From Adineta steineri (taxonomy: Eukaryota; Rotifera; Eurotatoria; Adinetida; Adinetidae): a stretch of DNA of 64,000 nucleotides. Positions within the stretch are counted from its first letter, which is position 1, and each line of letters begins with the position of its first letter. Under the pieces are notes generated by a model. The model saw only the letters and a list, made by a program, of their open reading frames with translations, did not search any database and was not told the origin of the DNA. Positions 42,641-52,815 of the stretch are shown piece by piece. The position numbers were made by a program, and so were the translations under genes. The stretch is from contig CAJNOI010000009.1 in assembly GCA_905250115.1 (NCBI GenBank), positions 842,150 to 906,149 on the forward strand. The letters run 5' to 3'.

Positions 42641-44310
42641 AAGTTTTTCGTATTATTCATAGATGGTACGACGCCCCCAACGGTGAAATTACTAATCTTC
42701 CACCCTTCAGATCATTTAAACTACTTACTCAAACGCACTTCACCAAGCTATTATCAACAATTATTCGTACTAACTCTACAGTCATTGCTGGCTATATGCA
42801 ACATAAATTATATCTATTGTTCCTAAGGGAATGTTACTTGAATCCGGATTTGCTGAAAGAAAAACAAGCAATGGTATCAACTGGAAGAACATCAAATCGC
42901 ATTAATCAACTTCTGTCATTCAGTAAAAAATCCCTATTTGATTTTATCTGTGCTAAAATAGTTTAAACGCTAATCAAACTCTAAAGGATATTCGATTACA
43001 ATGATTGAACTCAAATGATCTTTTATATGAAATCGGTAAATTTTTGCGTGTTTTCTGATTAAACTCCTCTACAGAATAGAAGACTAGTTGACTTCGAATT
43101 TGTTTTGAAAGTCAAAAGTTTTGAGATGGGCTTCTATTATGATCAATGTTTTTGTTTTGTAATGATGACTTCATTAGTTTAAAAGCACATATGTATTCGA
43201 AGTTATCTTCCATTCCTCATGGACTATCATTGTAGAACAGGTTTCTATTCTGTAGGGAGTTTAAAAGATACGCTGATAGGAAAATATATTTAAATTTACC
43301 ATTTACTGTTTTCCATTTTTACAGACAAGATCAATTTTCTTTTTCAAAATGTCGATTCTAAAGTTCATGATGGTTTCAAGATCGATATGGTATGTTTTTC
43401 TTGAAAAAACATAGCAGCTAATATCATATTCTAACTCTTTTAGTTGGTTGCTATAATGGATGAACCGTTAAATAATTGTCAAGGCTGTAAAAACGTAGGA
43501 TATAGACTGACGAGGGAAGGTCCCCAAGTGTGAATCGCCGTTTTGAATCGGAGGTATACCAATTGATAGAGCTCAATGAGACTATCAAAAGTCCAGAAGG
43601 GTTCGTGCCCATACTCGGCACTTCTTAAGTTTTGGCTGTTTTACTGGATTTTTGACCTCTGACGATGCATATATGAAGCAACCAAAACTAAGCATTTTCG
43701 AGCTGAAATTGTTACCATAGATAGCACTCATAGCCATTCGAATGTCCTAAAAATTTCAGCCCGAAATAATGTTTCCTTCTTGAGATATTGGGCATTGAAG
43801 TCACCCGATTTTCTGACCTTTGCTTGTGGCACATGATCGTTTTTTAAATATTCAATATCTCAAGAAGGAAACGTTATTTCGGGCTGAAATTTTTAGGACA
43901 TTCGAATGGCTATGAGAGCTATCTATGGTAACAATTTCAGCTCGAAAATGCTTAGTTTTGGTTGCTTCATATATGCATCGTCAGAGGTCAAAAATCCAGT
44001 AAAACAGCCAAAACTCAAGAAGCGCCGAGTATGGGCACGAACCCTTCTGGACTTTTGATAGTCTCATTGAGCTCTATCAATTGGTATACCTCCGATTCAA
44101 AACGGCGATTCACACTTGGGGACCTTCCCTCGTGAGCGTTCAAAAAATACCAGCTAGTGAACCACTTGTTAAATATAAACGCAAGGTAAGTTCAATTTAC
44201 ATTTCTAATCACTAAAGCTTAGAATTTCTTTTGTATTTTAGATATACCATCTAGGTTGTGCGAAAGTTCATAGTATTTGTAAAAATTTTGATTTTACCAA
44301 TTTATCAAAG
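42628..44310 (+). pseudogene. Possible gene remnant split by palindrome
   Basis: Exon-like pieces with matching splice sites lie here. An open stretch of 112 codons without an early ATG runs from 42628 to a TAA at 42964-42966. A piece at 43325-43389 lies between CAG and GTATG. A piece starts at 43444 after TTTTAG and runs to the palindrome at 43510. Its likely continuation is beyond the palindrome, from about 44138 to 44185 before GTAAG, and a 69-nt piece lies at 44242-44310 between TTTTAG and GTAAA. The later pieces hold CxxC and HxxxC-like cysteines (NNCQGCKN, YHLGCAKVHSIC). No family was recognised. The first stretch may be unrelated. I infer an older gene whose exon was hit by the palindromic insertion; it is also possible that the pieces never formed a gene. 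Confidence 0.35.
43510..44133. repeat. 624-bp near-perfect palindrome (fold-back)
   Basis: The left arm 43510-43790 and right arm 43853-44133 are inverted copies of 281 bp with about four mismatches and no length differences, around a 62-bp loop. Each arm contains a smaller inverted pair (TTGATAG / CTATCAA). No ORF and no evident target-site duplication. Arms this similar imply a recent origin or continuing gene conversion. If transcribed, the RNA would fold into a long hairpin. Candidates are a fold-back transposon or an inverted duplication. Confidence 0.95.
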
Positions 44311-44317
44311 GTAAAAG

Positions 44318-44392
44318 GGTGTGGGTGTCTGATAAATAAAAAGTGAAACTTACACCTATATCCACACCAACCACACCCACCACACACACATA
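44318..44392. repeat. Telomere-like G-rich/C-rich pair 2
   Basis: GGGTGTGGGTGTC, then GATAAATAAAAA in the centre, then ACACCTATATCCACACC and CACACCCACCACACACAC. It starts directly after the GTAAAA donor-like site that ends the gene remnant. Confidence 0.75.
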
Positions 44393-44922
44393 TATTGTTA
44401 TGTCCTGATCAGTACATAACAATACATGTCGTTATAGAGATATTCTGGTGTTTTCTATTTGTTAGAATCACTTGAATTTTCTCGATTATGACGTCATTGT
44501 TTTCGTGTTAACTATATATTGTCATTTTTTTCTGTCAAATTTCTTATATCTTGATAATGCTACAGAGTTAGCGAAACATGTCGACTCTTTAAATATATCA
44601 AATACATTTATTACATTATAATGGTTAGTTTTTTTGCTGCTGTTAAATCTATTATCTTTATTCTTGAATTATTACCTATCAATGAAATTAATTATTAGAA
44701 AGCATAATGCTTTATTTGGATGATTTTTTCTGTCAGAGAGTTCCATATTTATCTAGACGCTAATATCAACTGACAGCATACAAATTTGATAAAAAAACGC
44801 ACTTTTTATGTGTTTATTCTGTAGTATTTTTTAATTTCATATAAAACTGAACTCAGAAATCAATATTGACTTCAACAGAATAATTGTTCTCCTATTTTCA
44901 ATAAGAATCATCATTTATTTCA
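44393..44922. other. Spacer between telomere-like pairs 2 and 3
   Basis: AT-rich, no supported gene. It includes an imperfect palindrome at about 44398-44421 (GTTATGTCCTGATCAGTACA and following). Confidence 0.45.
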
Positions 44923-45002
44923 GGGTGGATGCGGGTGGATATGAGTGCTATATCCATTACAAACTCACAGCCATAGCCACAACATACCCACCCACACCCT
45001 CC
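44922..45002. repeat. Telomere-like G-rich/C-rich pair 3
   Basis: AGGGTGGATGCGGGTGGAT, a short centre, then CATACCCACCCACACCC. It ends about 60 bp from the stop codon of the NACHT gene. Confidence 0.7.
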
Positions 45003-45059
45003 TCTAATATTGTCTAACGTGACTTGCTTAAAACATAAAATAGTGAAATTCATGTTTCA

Positions 45060-48000
45060 TCATCCGCTGCTATCATCCTCACCGATGTCACCATCGACGT
45101 CATCCTCACCAATGTCACCATCGACGTCATCCTCACCAATGTCACCATTGTTGTTATCATCATCGATATAATGTGTATCGTTGCTGTCATCAGTTTCAAC
45201 TACATGCAATATTTCATTTGTAGTAAAAAGGCACACCACTTGATTTCTGATTTGTTTTGCATAGTGAAAAACAAATGTGGGCTCATGACACAATGGGGAA
45301 CTACTGGTCAATGGATTCCTATGAGCGAAAGATAGTTGTAAAAGCATCAGACCCATTTGCTGAGCCAAGCCATCATGTCCTCGACAGTCTTTGTTGTCAG
45401 CATGAAACCATTTCATTTGTTGTTGAGCAAACGAATCTTGTATTGCGATTAAGATTTTATCATTCGCTTCTTGGGCAGAAATCGCATCACATGACGCTAA
45501 ATGAACAAGTAGTCGTCCGGCCAGTAAACGTTCAAAAGAATATTTTGACATAAGTTTTTCATATAGCTGTTCTAGCACGCTTCGATTAGCTATGGTAATA
45601 ATGAAAGGTAAAATGTCCTGTTCTATCTCTTCATCATCGTCTATGGCGGGATCTAATGCGAAAATAAGCTCCAAAAGCTCAGACGTCAATTCTCCGTAGT
45701 ACGCAAGATGCTCATAAGATTTTGTTTTATACAATAACTTTTTAAACTGTAGCTCTCCTTGAGGGTTTTGCCGAATTGCCATATGAAAGTTACGAGTTGA
45801 GGCTTTGCATAAATGGTCTGCGATTTGTCCATAAATTGAAGCTTGACTGAGCTCATCATATCCTTGACTAGCAATACTCAACGAGTATATGAAGTCTTTC
45901 GCAAATACTGGAAGTAACGAATGATGCTTGTTAATATACTCACCTATCTGTTCAACTTTAGTCAATTCATTATATTCAGCTGTATGTGTGCCATAAGCTT
46001 CGTCCAATCTGTTACGATATTCTCTCGTTTTTTCATCGTTAAGGTAAAGTGTTCTAATAGCTAGTGTATCAGTGATAATAGCTAACATTTCACGAAGATC
46101 AGTCTCAACAGCTTCAGTTGCGATCTTTTGTATAACGCTCATATTATACTCAGTCAAAAGTCGGGGGTCTTTGCAGTAAAAAAGCACACACTTACGCAGA
46201 ACCAATCGACTTCTTATCGACTCCTGCTTTGATGCGAGAATAATTTTCCAAATAAAAGCTTTGAAGCGTTCCATTAGGGACATATATCTTTTGAATATAT
46301 ATGGTTCGTTGACTATATTATCATGAAAGGGCCCAAAGGACTCTTGTAAAGAAAGCAGATACAGACATCGATTTTCTTCGGTGTTCAGCAATTCAGTATT
46401 CGACCCATCAAGGACAGAGTAAATTTCCGAAATGAACGCTTTTGCTAACGATTCATTGCTAGTATCGAAGACAAATTGCCCTAAGATCGACGGATCACTT
46501 TGAAGTTTCTTCCATATTACCTGTTGTTCATCTTGAAGTACTTCTGAAGTGTTTTCAGTAAAATTACATTCAAGATGTGCACATATTAGTCGTTGCTCGG
46601 CTTGAAAAAGTTGTAGGAGAAGTTCGACTCGATCGATTATTAATCTCTTTAAAAACGAGAAAGGAAACGGACTGGTTTTAGAACGAAATGCTTGTATCAT
46701 GCGTTCGGTCATATCACTTAATAAAGAAGGATCCGATGATAAAGATATAGTAAAGTGCTCATGTGTTACTTTTCTCAAGAAATCGTCGTTATCTGATTGA
46801 AAAATGTCCAGAAGAATAGACATTTGTTGGATATTTTCTATTGGTAATAATCTTGATGCATGCCATGCAAATAGTTTTAGGTCGGAAGACTCTTGATACT
46901 GGAACCATTGTCGTATGTATGGATAGGTGTCTGGTTTTGCCACGCTGACTCTATGTAATGCCATGTTGATTAAATTCAGTTTTGAAGATATGAATACGGT
47001 TTTCAAATATTCTGTTATAGCATACGCTTGACTTTTAGACAAACAAGGTGGATACCCAGATGGTTGTAGTTTTTGATTTAAGTTCGAATGATCCAAGTTT
47101 GCGATGGGCTGCTCTTCAAATTCATCTGATAAGCTTTGTGCATCAATAACAAGTAGGCCTAGATAAAGACAAGCATGATATGAAACCGTTGGATTTGCCG
47201 ATGCTTCACAACTGGAATCGTTTGTATTATCTAAGTAGAAATGAAAGATAGGAGATTTTATTCGTAGCGCACGGCTTAACATTAAAAAATCGTTCTGTTG
47301 TAGGCAGACGTCCGCTTTGTCAAGGATATATCTACGGAAGCGCTCGACCGGTAATAATGCTTCGTACACAGCTCGTCGATCTTCAATGCTACTTTGATCA
47401 TGAAACAAACGATTTAAACGTCCAGTTACATCGCTTAAGTTTATATCGGATTCACCAAACTTTTCCACCATTAAAAAGTAAGATAAATATGGTAGATTTT
47501 CAAGGAACATCGCACTGTTGCAACTGGAACAATAGCTCAAAGCATGCGCTTTATAAAAGGAAGCGTTGATTTTCAGCGCACCATATTCCACCTCCTTTGT
47601 AACAGACGATCGCAGTGCGTTTATATCTTTAGATTGGATTGTGGATAAATGAGCTAGTGAAATGCATGCTGTATACAACTCAAAATCTCGCTCTGGATCG
47701 TTTTCGTTTAAAATTGCCTTGGCTAAAAGCTGTCTTTGTTCTTCAATTACATTACGAGCTGACTTGGTATCAAAGGACTCAATCGTTTGTGCCCAGGGAA
47801 ATAATCCGGAAAGGTTTCTTAGAAAATTTTTTAAGGTATTAATTCGCTTGCGTTGAATTTTAAGAAAATATACCAAAGCGAAATGTTGAATTCGATTAAC
47901 ATTCAGAAGTTGTTCTAAAAGAAGAATAAGAAATGCAAACAAACAAACATTGTTGTCGTATTTGTGCGGAAAATCGTTCAGACACTCTGTCAAAAGATAA

Positions 48001-51000
48001 ACACATCCCATCTTGTTGGTCCACCAGTTTGAAAAGCTTTTAGCCACATTTACTGAATTCATTGTCATAAAGCGACAAAGCAAGGCTCGACGATGAGGAC
48101 GAATAAATGAAAGAAGAAATAACGGATGGTCTTTAGCGTAATAGAAAATGTGTGTATGATCGGAGATAGATTGCACCAACTGCTTGTGCATGTATTTGTC
48201 GTCTTCATAGCAAATGTTAATACCATCGTCTGAATAGATGATCATGGACAAAAACGAAATCCACTCCGGAATAACTCTTGTTATATTGTACGATAAATCA
48301 TCTATTTTGATGAGATGACGTAATTCATTTGTCCACATGTCAAAAGGCATTCTCCACTTAAATAACGAAAATGTACAATCTATTTCATGGTGTGGATAAT
48401 TTATACGTAAGGTCAGAGAAGCTAAAGATATAGCTATAGCATCTATAAATGCCAACGTATATTCGCTGGCAAGTATTTTGTCTTGGATAGATATCGAATT
48501 ATCTTCTCCTTGATCAGTAGATTGTCGTATTGTCTCCAGAAAACGTCTGCATGCAGCTTTACTACCTGCACATATTTTCATCAAAAATTCATCGTCAAGT
48601 GAAAAGTCGTCGGATCTACAATTATATTGCTTGCGCAGGTAGAGAAGTGTATTTTTCAGTCTTCGTATAGCGATGTAAAATCCACGGTGAAACTTGAACT
48701 TTTCGCATAGATTACGGTCGTGCATTCCTTTAAGACACAATAGGGTGGTGAATGCGTCTAATACAGGTAATGATGTGTCGTCGTTGGCTTTTTCATGTAT
48801 GATTACATCACATCTCTCTAGTAGAAGAGTAACTTTTGCAGCGTGTGAAAGGTTAACTTGAACGTAATATTCGGCAATGAAGATAGAGATAGCAGAATCG
48901 CGATGGATATAGAAGCTATTAAATTCTTTTCCACACAACCCCCCATGAAGTAAAATCATAACAGCTAATATAAGTGGATGATGCTGATTCTTATGCATTA
49001 CGATGCCCTTCGTAAGTGCTTCTAGTCCTTTCGAGTTTGCTCTTATTTTCCATAATCTTTCGTGCTTTTTTTCCGCAATAAGACAAAGTAATTGTTCAAC
49101 AGCATACTCATTGTTATCGATATCATGCTGAATATATGTCGATAAGAGCATACATATGTCTGTATCCAACCATTCTGGAAACTCTGGAGTACTCATGACG
49201 TACCGATGAAGGAGGAAGCACAAGTCAACTATTTCATATGAAGAAGCTGTTCGTAAATACAATAGCAGCCACTCCGTAGATTGAACTGTTCGAAGTTTTT
49301 CCAGAGCAAAGCAAAATTGCTCGCCAAGAGACTGCTGATAGAAAAACCATTCATATGTTGCGTGTGCACGAGCAAAACGATCAAGAGCATCAAAAAGAGT
49401 AGAATCGGCTGGCTTCTTATTGAGGTTGACACTTGTCTCGATTAATAGCATTGCACCTACAGGAAGTTCTTGATTTGTAGCACCATAAGAAATTAGTTGC
49501 TTGCAAAGTAGATTAAATTTATCCGAAGTCCAGTTACAACTTAGCCATTCTAGGCCTAATGAAACAGGAAGTAAAAATCTGGGCTTTCTGATATGTACGA
49601 GTAACATCTTAAGTACTTCTGCTACATTCTCTCCGTTGGTTTCGCTGCGAACTAATCGTAAACAAGCGAAATATTCTTGAAATACCATTTGCATAAATCC
49701 GTAAATTTGTTGACCTCGAGCTACCAATAGATTAGCGTCGTGATCAGCCATCCGAATAAAACTGTCAGCTTCGAGGTCGCAGTTGTGTGGCTCCGTTAAG
49801 TGTGAAGATTCGTGTTTCTTATAAAATGCCTTTAGTGAGCGAACACAAACACGTTTTAATACGAATCGATCTATGATGCCGCTAGGCTCTTCTCTGTGTA
49901 TATATGTTGCTACATCTTCCAGAATCCAACGTATCATACTTTCTGACATTATTAGTTGCTTCGACAAACGTCTGTTACGGAGCACAGACGCAACAAACTC
50001 TTGATAAAGTTGAATTCGGAGTGTCGGCAATGGTTTGTTCTTGGAAAAATATTGGCGAGCGCAGATCATTGAAAGAAGCAGAAAATTACAGGTCACCGTA
50101 AATAAATCGACATTTTTTTCAATATTCTGTTTCAATTGATCAGCATAGATTACCCAAGAAGTGCATGTTTCAGAATTCCCGAGATTATGTCGATTTAACA
50201 CTTTATTCACTGATTCATTCACGTGAAAAAACCAATGGTCAATGAACTTTTTTTTCTCTTCAATTCCTAGAGGTGGGACCACGTAATGTGAAATACTGTG
50301 GCCCACGAGTACAGTAGCATCGTAACCAATAAATCGACTTGTCATTATAATCTGGTTTCCACTCGTTTCAGATGGCAGTTCGCCATTAAGACTTCGTTCG
50401 AGAGATTCATTCCAACTATCAAAAGGTGATATGAACGCCGGAGTAAGAGCAAATTCTTCGATGAAACTTTGTACATAATGAACTACCCTACAGCGGCTTT
50501 GAAACGTAAAAACCTCATCAAGTCCATCGAACAGAAGTAAGCAGTTACCTTTTATAACTTCACCTTTCAACATTTCTCCAATACCTGATGCGATTGAGTT
50601 TCCCGTGTTTTGGATATACTCTAGTATAGACAATGACTCTTTCTCAGCGCATTGCTTGGCAAACGATGCTAAACGAATTAAAATAGGTATACGAGGAAGC
50701 TGAATTCGTTCAGTTCCATCAGTTTGCAGTGAATTCAGTAGATTATCTGCAAAGTTTCGAATGCAGAAACGCATAAACGTACTTTTTCCACTGCCTGGAT
50801 CTCCAAGAAGGATAATATATCGATCGTTTTTAAAGATATCAATTGTAGATCTGCCTTTGCTTTTTCTCCTCAAAAGTCCATTTTTCTGAGCAAATCCATG
50901 TAAAGTATGCTCATCAATATATGAAGACACGTGTCTGTCACAAGCAAGTTCTCGTCGTATATGATCTCGTTCAATTTGAGTTCGTGGATCATCTTCAAAT

Positions 51001-51785
51001 TCTGTCAAAAAGACTTCTAGTGGAATTTGTAACTGACACAAGCATTGTTTTAAATTTTCCTGATTTTCTGTAGCTACAGTATTATCACGACTTAATAGAA
51101 ACTCGTCTAAATCATCTACAAGTTCGTTCACGTACATAAGAGAATTATCCATAATACAATGCGTCAGATATATCTTTAATATGTTAATATCAATCGGCGT
51201 GTTAATTCGTTGTTGCGCACGAATTTCTCTCTCGTATAACACTTCTTCATACTGAAATTCAGCTTCGAATTGACGCAATTTTTCCAATTTATGATCCGTT
51301 AAATCATGGCCAAGAATAGTAATTATCTCGCATTCGGAATAGACACCATTTAATAGGACTAGTAGCTCTGCGAAACCCTTGTTTTTTCGCCTACATTCAG
51401 CCAATATATGTGCAAGCGTACGGGAGACTCGACGAACCAGCAGGAGAATTCTTGTCATACACCAGTTGTTATTTGCCGTTTTCTTTTCGGTAGGGTTCAA
51501 ACGTAATGGAATATCATCATAAAAAGCTTTTATTTGCGAAAGTTTCATTCGCGCCTCATCCGCAGGCTGTATAGGAAATGATTCTTGAAAATAATCGATT
51601 AAATCAGTTATGTGTTGACAACCGTGATCAATGTAAAACTGCATGGCTACGAAGAAACAATAGTATAGTAGGGACACATTTGGAAGAGCATTGCTTACTA
51701 TACTATACCCGTTAGAAATAGACTCGAAAGAAAAAAAGCTGTTGGCATAATCTCTTTGTAATGAAAACATAAAAGATGAGTGCAT
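45060..51785 (-). CDS. Giant intronless NACHT-domain NTPase
   Basis: An uninterrupted frame of 2,241 codons. A NACHT P-loop NTPase lies near residues 320-600: Walker A GDPGSGKST at 328-336, Walker B LLLFDGLDEV at 416-425, sensor-like IIMTSR at 478-483. The roughly 320 residues before it are probably helical; no CARD, PYD, death or TIR domain was recognised. The roughly 1,600 residues after it look helical and repeat-like without clear LRR, WD40, TPR or ankyrin signatures. The C-terminus is acidic, with three units of GDIGEDD. NACHT proteins are STAND switches: ligand binding by the C-terminal part drives ATP-dependent oligomerisation. The lack of introns contrasts with SEC23 (16 exons in 3.6 kb), and base composition is less AT-rich than neighbours, suggesting acquisition by transfer or retroposition. 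The true start may be an internal Met (for example residue 48 or 80). Confidence 0.88.
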   Translation of the reverse strand: MHSSFMFSLQRDYANSFFSFESISNGYSIVSNALPNVSLLYYCFFVAMQFYIDHGCQHITDLIDYFQESFPIQPADEARMKLSQIKAFYDDIPLRLNPTEKKTANNNWCMTRILLLVRRVSRTLAHILAECRRKNKGFAELLVLLNGVYSECEIITILGHDLTDHKLEKLRQFEAEFQYEEVLYEREIRAQQRINTPIDINILKIYLTHCIMDNSLMYVNELVDDLDEFLLSRDNTVATENQENLKQCLCQLQIPLEVFLTEFEDDPRTQIERDHIRRELACDRHVSSYIDEHTLHGFAQKNGLLRRKSKGRSTIDIFKNDRYIILLGDPGSGKSTFMRFCIRNFADNLLNSLQTDGTERIQLPRIPILIRLASFAKQCAEKESLSILEYIQNTGNSIASGIGEMLKGEVIKGNCLLLFDGLDEVFTFQSRCRVVHYVQSFIEEFALTPAFISPFDSWNESLERSLNGELPSETSGNQIIMTSRFIGYDATVLVGHSISHYVVPPLGIEEKKKFIDHWFFHVNESVNKVLNRHNLGNSETCTSWVIYADQLKQNIEKNVDLFTVTCNFLLLSMICARQYFSKNKPLPTLRIQLYQEFVASVLRNRRLSKQLIMSESMIRWILEDVATYIHREEPSGIIDRFVLKRVCVRSLKAFYKKHESSHLTEPHNCDLEADSFIRMADHDANLLVARGQQIYGFMQMVFQEYFACLRLVRSETNGENVAEVLKMLLVHIRKPRFLLPVSLGLEWLSCNWTSDKFNLLCKQLISYGATNQELPVGAMLLIETSVNLNKKPADSTLFDALDRFARAHATYEWFFYQQSLGEQFCFALEKLRTVQSTEWLLLYLRTASSYEIVDLCFLLHRYVMSTPEFPEWLDTDICMLLSTYIQHDIDNNEYAVEQLLCLIAEKKHERLWKIRANSKGLEALTKGIVMHKNQHHPLILAVMILLHGGLCGKEFNSFYIHRDSAISIFIAEYYVQVNLSHAAKVTLLLERCDVIIHEKANDDTSLPVLDAFTTLLCLKGMHDRNLCEKFKFHRGFYIAIRRLKNTLLYLRKQYNCRSDDFSLDDEFLMKICAGSKAACRRFLETIRQSTDQGEDNSISIQDKILASEYTLAFIDAIAISLASLTLRINYPHHEIDCTFSLFKWRMPFDMWTNELRHLIKIDDLSYNITRVIPEWISFLSMIIYSDDGINICYEDDKYMHKQLVQSISDHTHIFYYAKDHPLFLLSFIRPHRRALLCRFMTMNSVNVAKSFSNWWTNKMGCVYLLTECLNDFPHKYDNNVCLFAFLILLLEQLLNVNRIQHFALVYFLKIQRKRINTLKNFLRNLSGLFPWAQTIESFDTKSARNVIEEQRQLLAKAILNENDPERDFELYTACISLAHLSTIQSKDINALRSSVTKEVEYGALKINASFYKAHALSYCSSCNSAMFLENLPYLSYFLMVEKFGESDINLSDVTGRLNRLFHDQSSIEDRRAVYEALLPVERFRRYILDKADVCLQQNDFLMLSRALRIKSPIFHFYLDNTNDSSCEASANPTVSYHACLYLGLLVIDAQSLSDEFEEQPIANLDHSNLNQKLQPSGYPPCLSKSQAYAITEYLKTVFISSKLNLINMALHRVSVAKPDTYPYIRQWFQYQESSDLKLFAWHASRLLPIENIQQMSILLDIFQSDNDDFLRKVTHEHFTISLSSDPSLLSDMTERMIQAFRSKTSPFPFSFLKRLIIDRVELLLQLFQAEQRLICAHLECNFTENTSEVLQDEQQVIWKKLQSDPSILGQFVFDTSNESLAKAFISEIYSVLDGSNTELLNTEENRCLYLLSLQESFGPFHDNIVNEPYIFKRYMSLMERFKAFIWKIILASKQESIRSRLVLRKCVLFYCKDPRLLTEYNMSVIQKIATEAVETDLREMLAIITDTLAIRTLYLNDEKTREYRNRLDEAYGTHTAEYNELTKVEQIGEYINKHHSLLPVFAKDFIYSLSIASQGYDELSQASIYGQIADHLCKASTRNFHMAIRQNPQGELQFKKLLYKTKSYEHLAYYGELTSELLELIFALDPAIDDDEEIEQDILPFIITIANRSVLEQLYEKLMSKYSFERLLAGRLLVHLASCDAISAQEANDKILIAIQDSFAQQQMKWFHADNKDCRGHDGLAQQMGLMLLQLSFAHRNPLTSSSPLCHEPTFVFHYAKQIRNQVVCLFTTNEILHVVETDDSNDTHYIDDDNNNGDIGEDDVDGDIGEDDVDGDIGEDDSSG
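45070..45150. repeat. 27-bp minisatellite, three units, in NACHT 3' end
   Basis: Three nearly identical 27-bp units (core TCATCCTCACCAATGTCACC) encode the acidic GDIGEDDVD repeats of the C-terminal tail. Being in-frame multiples of nine codons, copy-number changes would lengthen the tail without a frameshift. Confidence 0.9.
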
Positions 51786-52815
51786 GACTATGGATGCAGA
51801 TAGACATAGGTTCGGATGCTACATTCGTTCCTCATATATATTTATGTCTACAGCGATCCTCCTTATGTTATAGTGTAATAACTGGAAAGATATAATGAGT
51901 AGAGAAATATGTTTCTTAGTTTTTGTTTTTTGGATTTAGTCGTGTTATAATCACAACTATGCAAACTATGATTAATTTGTTCTAACCGCTAATAATATCA
52001 GTACCTTTTAGTCTCAAAAGTAAAATTTATTTGTGAATATGGTGTGTTATTTTGGCGAAATAAGATTAGTAAAATATTTCTGGACTCAACGCTACCTAAA
52101 ACGTCTTCTTTTCATTCACTTTTATCAGTTTAACTATCGAAATAACGGTTTGGACTTCATCAGTTTATGTAAAAACGGAACCGAATGGATAAGCGATATC
52201 AGCTGAGCGTACTGGAACCGTGGTCGATCTAACAAGTTGCGGTTCAAACTGTGCCCGTTTCTAGCGTGTATTAAAGTTGGAACCGGTCCATTCTTCTCTA
52301 CCCGAATCGGACTGGTCAAGTACCGGCCGGTCTTGAGAGTGCGGGTGAGATAAATAAAATACACGCACACCCACTAGACATAGCAAACTCACGCAATATC
52401 AGCCTTTAACTCGGATCATCACCTCGGGACCTTCCGTTGTTAGATCAATTCCTAGTGCTTTTCTCTATTTGTTGTCTCTATTTTCTATATTATTGTTTTT
52501 CGTATGGAATTTTTTTGGAAGCAAAAGCTGTATGCATCAACTTCTATTGCTACTTACAAGAATGAAAACACGTGTACGAAATTTTTGTGTGAGAAAAAGA
52601 AACTGACTACGAGAAAAGTTGTATGCACAGCAGAACAGTAATATAGTTACGTACGTGCTTTAGTGTAAAGCAATAAAGGTTGTCGTTTTTTCTGTTCTGT
52701 TCTTCCTAGATGATTGTAATTCACTTTATACTTTTAAATGTCCTCTGTGCTGATGTTTTATTACTTTCACATTTTCTTTCGTCCTGAAGGCAAACAGTTT
52801 TTACAAAAAAAACTG
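51786..52815. other. Divergent intergenic region, NACHT / ART
   Basis: About 1.03 kb separates the two divergent start regions and must contain both promoters. Inside are a GC-richer patch at about 52130-52345, with several GGAACCG / GGTCC-type motifs, and telomere-like pair 4. No gene was recognised. Confidence 0.6.
52336..52374. repeat. Telomere-like G-rich/C-rich pair 4
   Basis: GAGTGCGGGTGAGATAAATA, then ACACGCACACCCAC. It shares the GATAAATAAAA centre with pair 2, which argues for one repeat family. Confidence 0.65.

Noticed and set aside
45257-45553. 98-codon plus-strand frame antisense to the NACHT gene
   Set aside because: Shadow frame of the NACHT coding strand with no independent support; similar shadows at 47357-47856 and 49904-50101 were dropped too.
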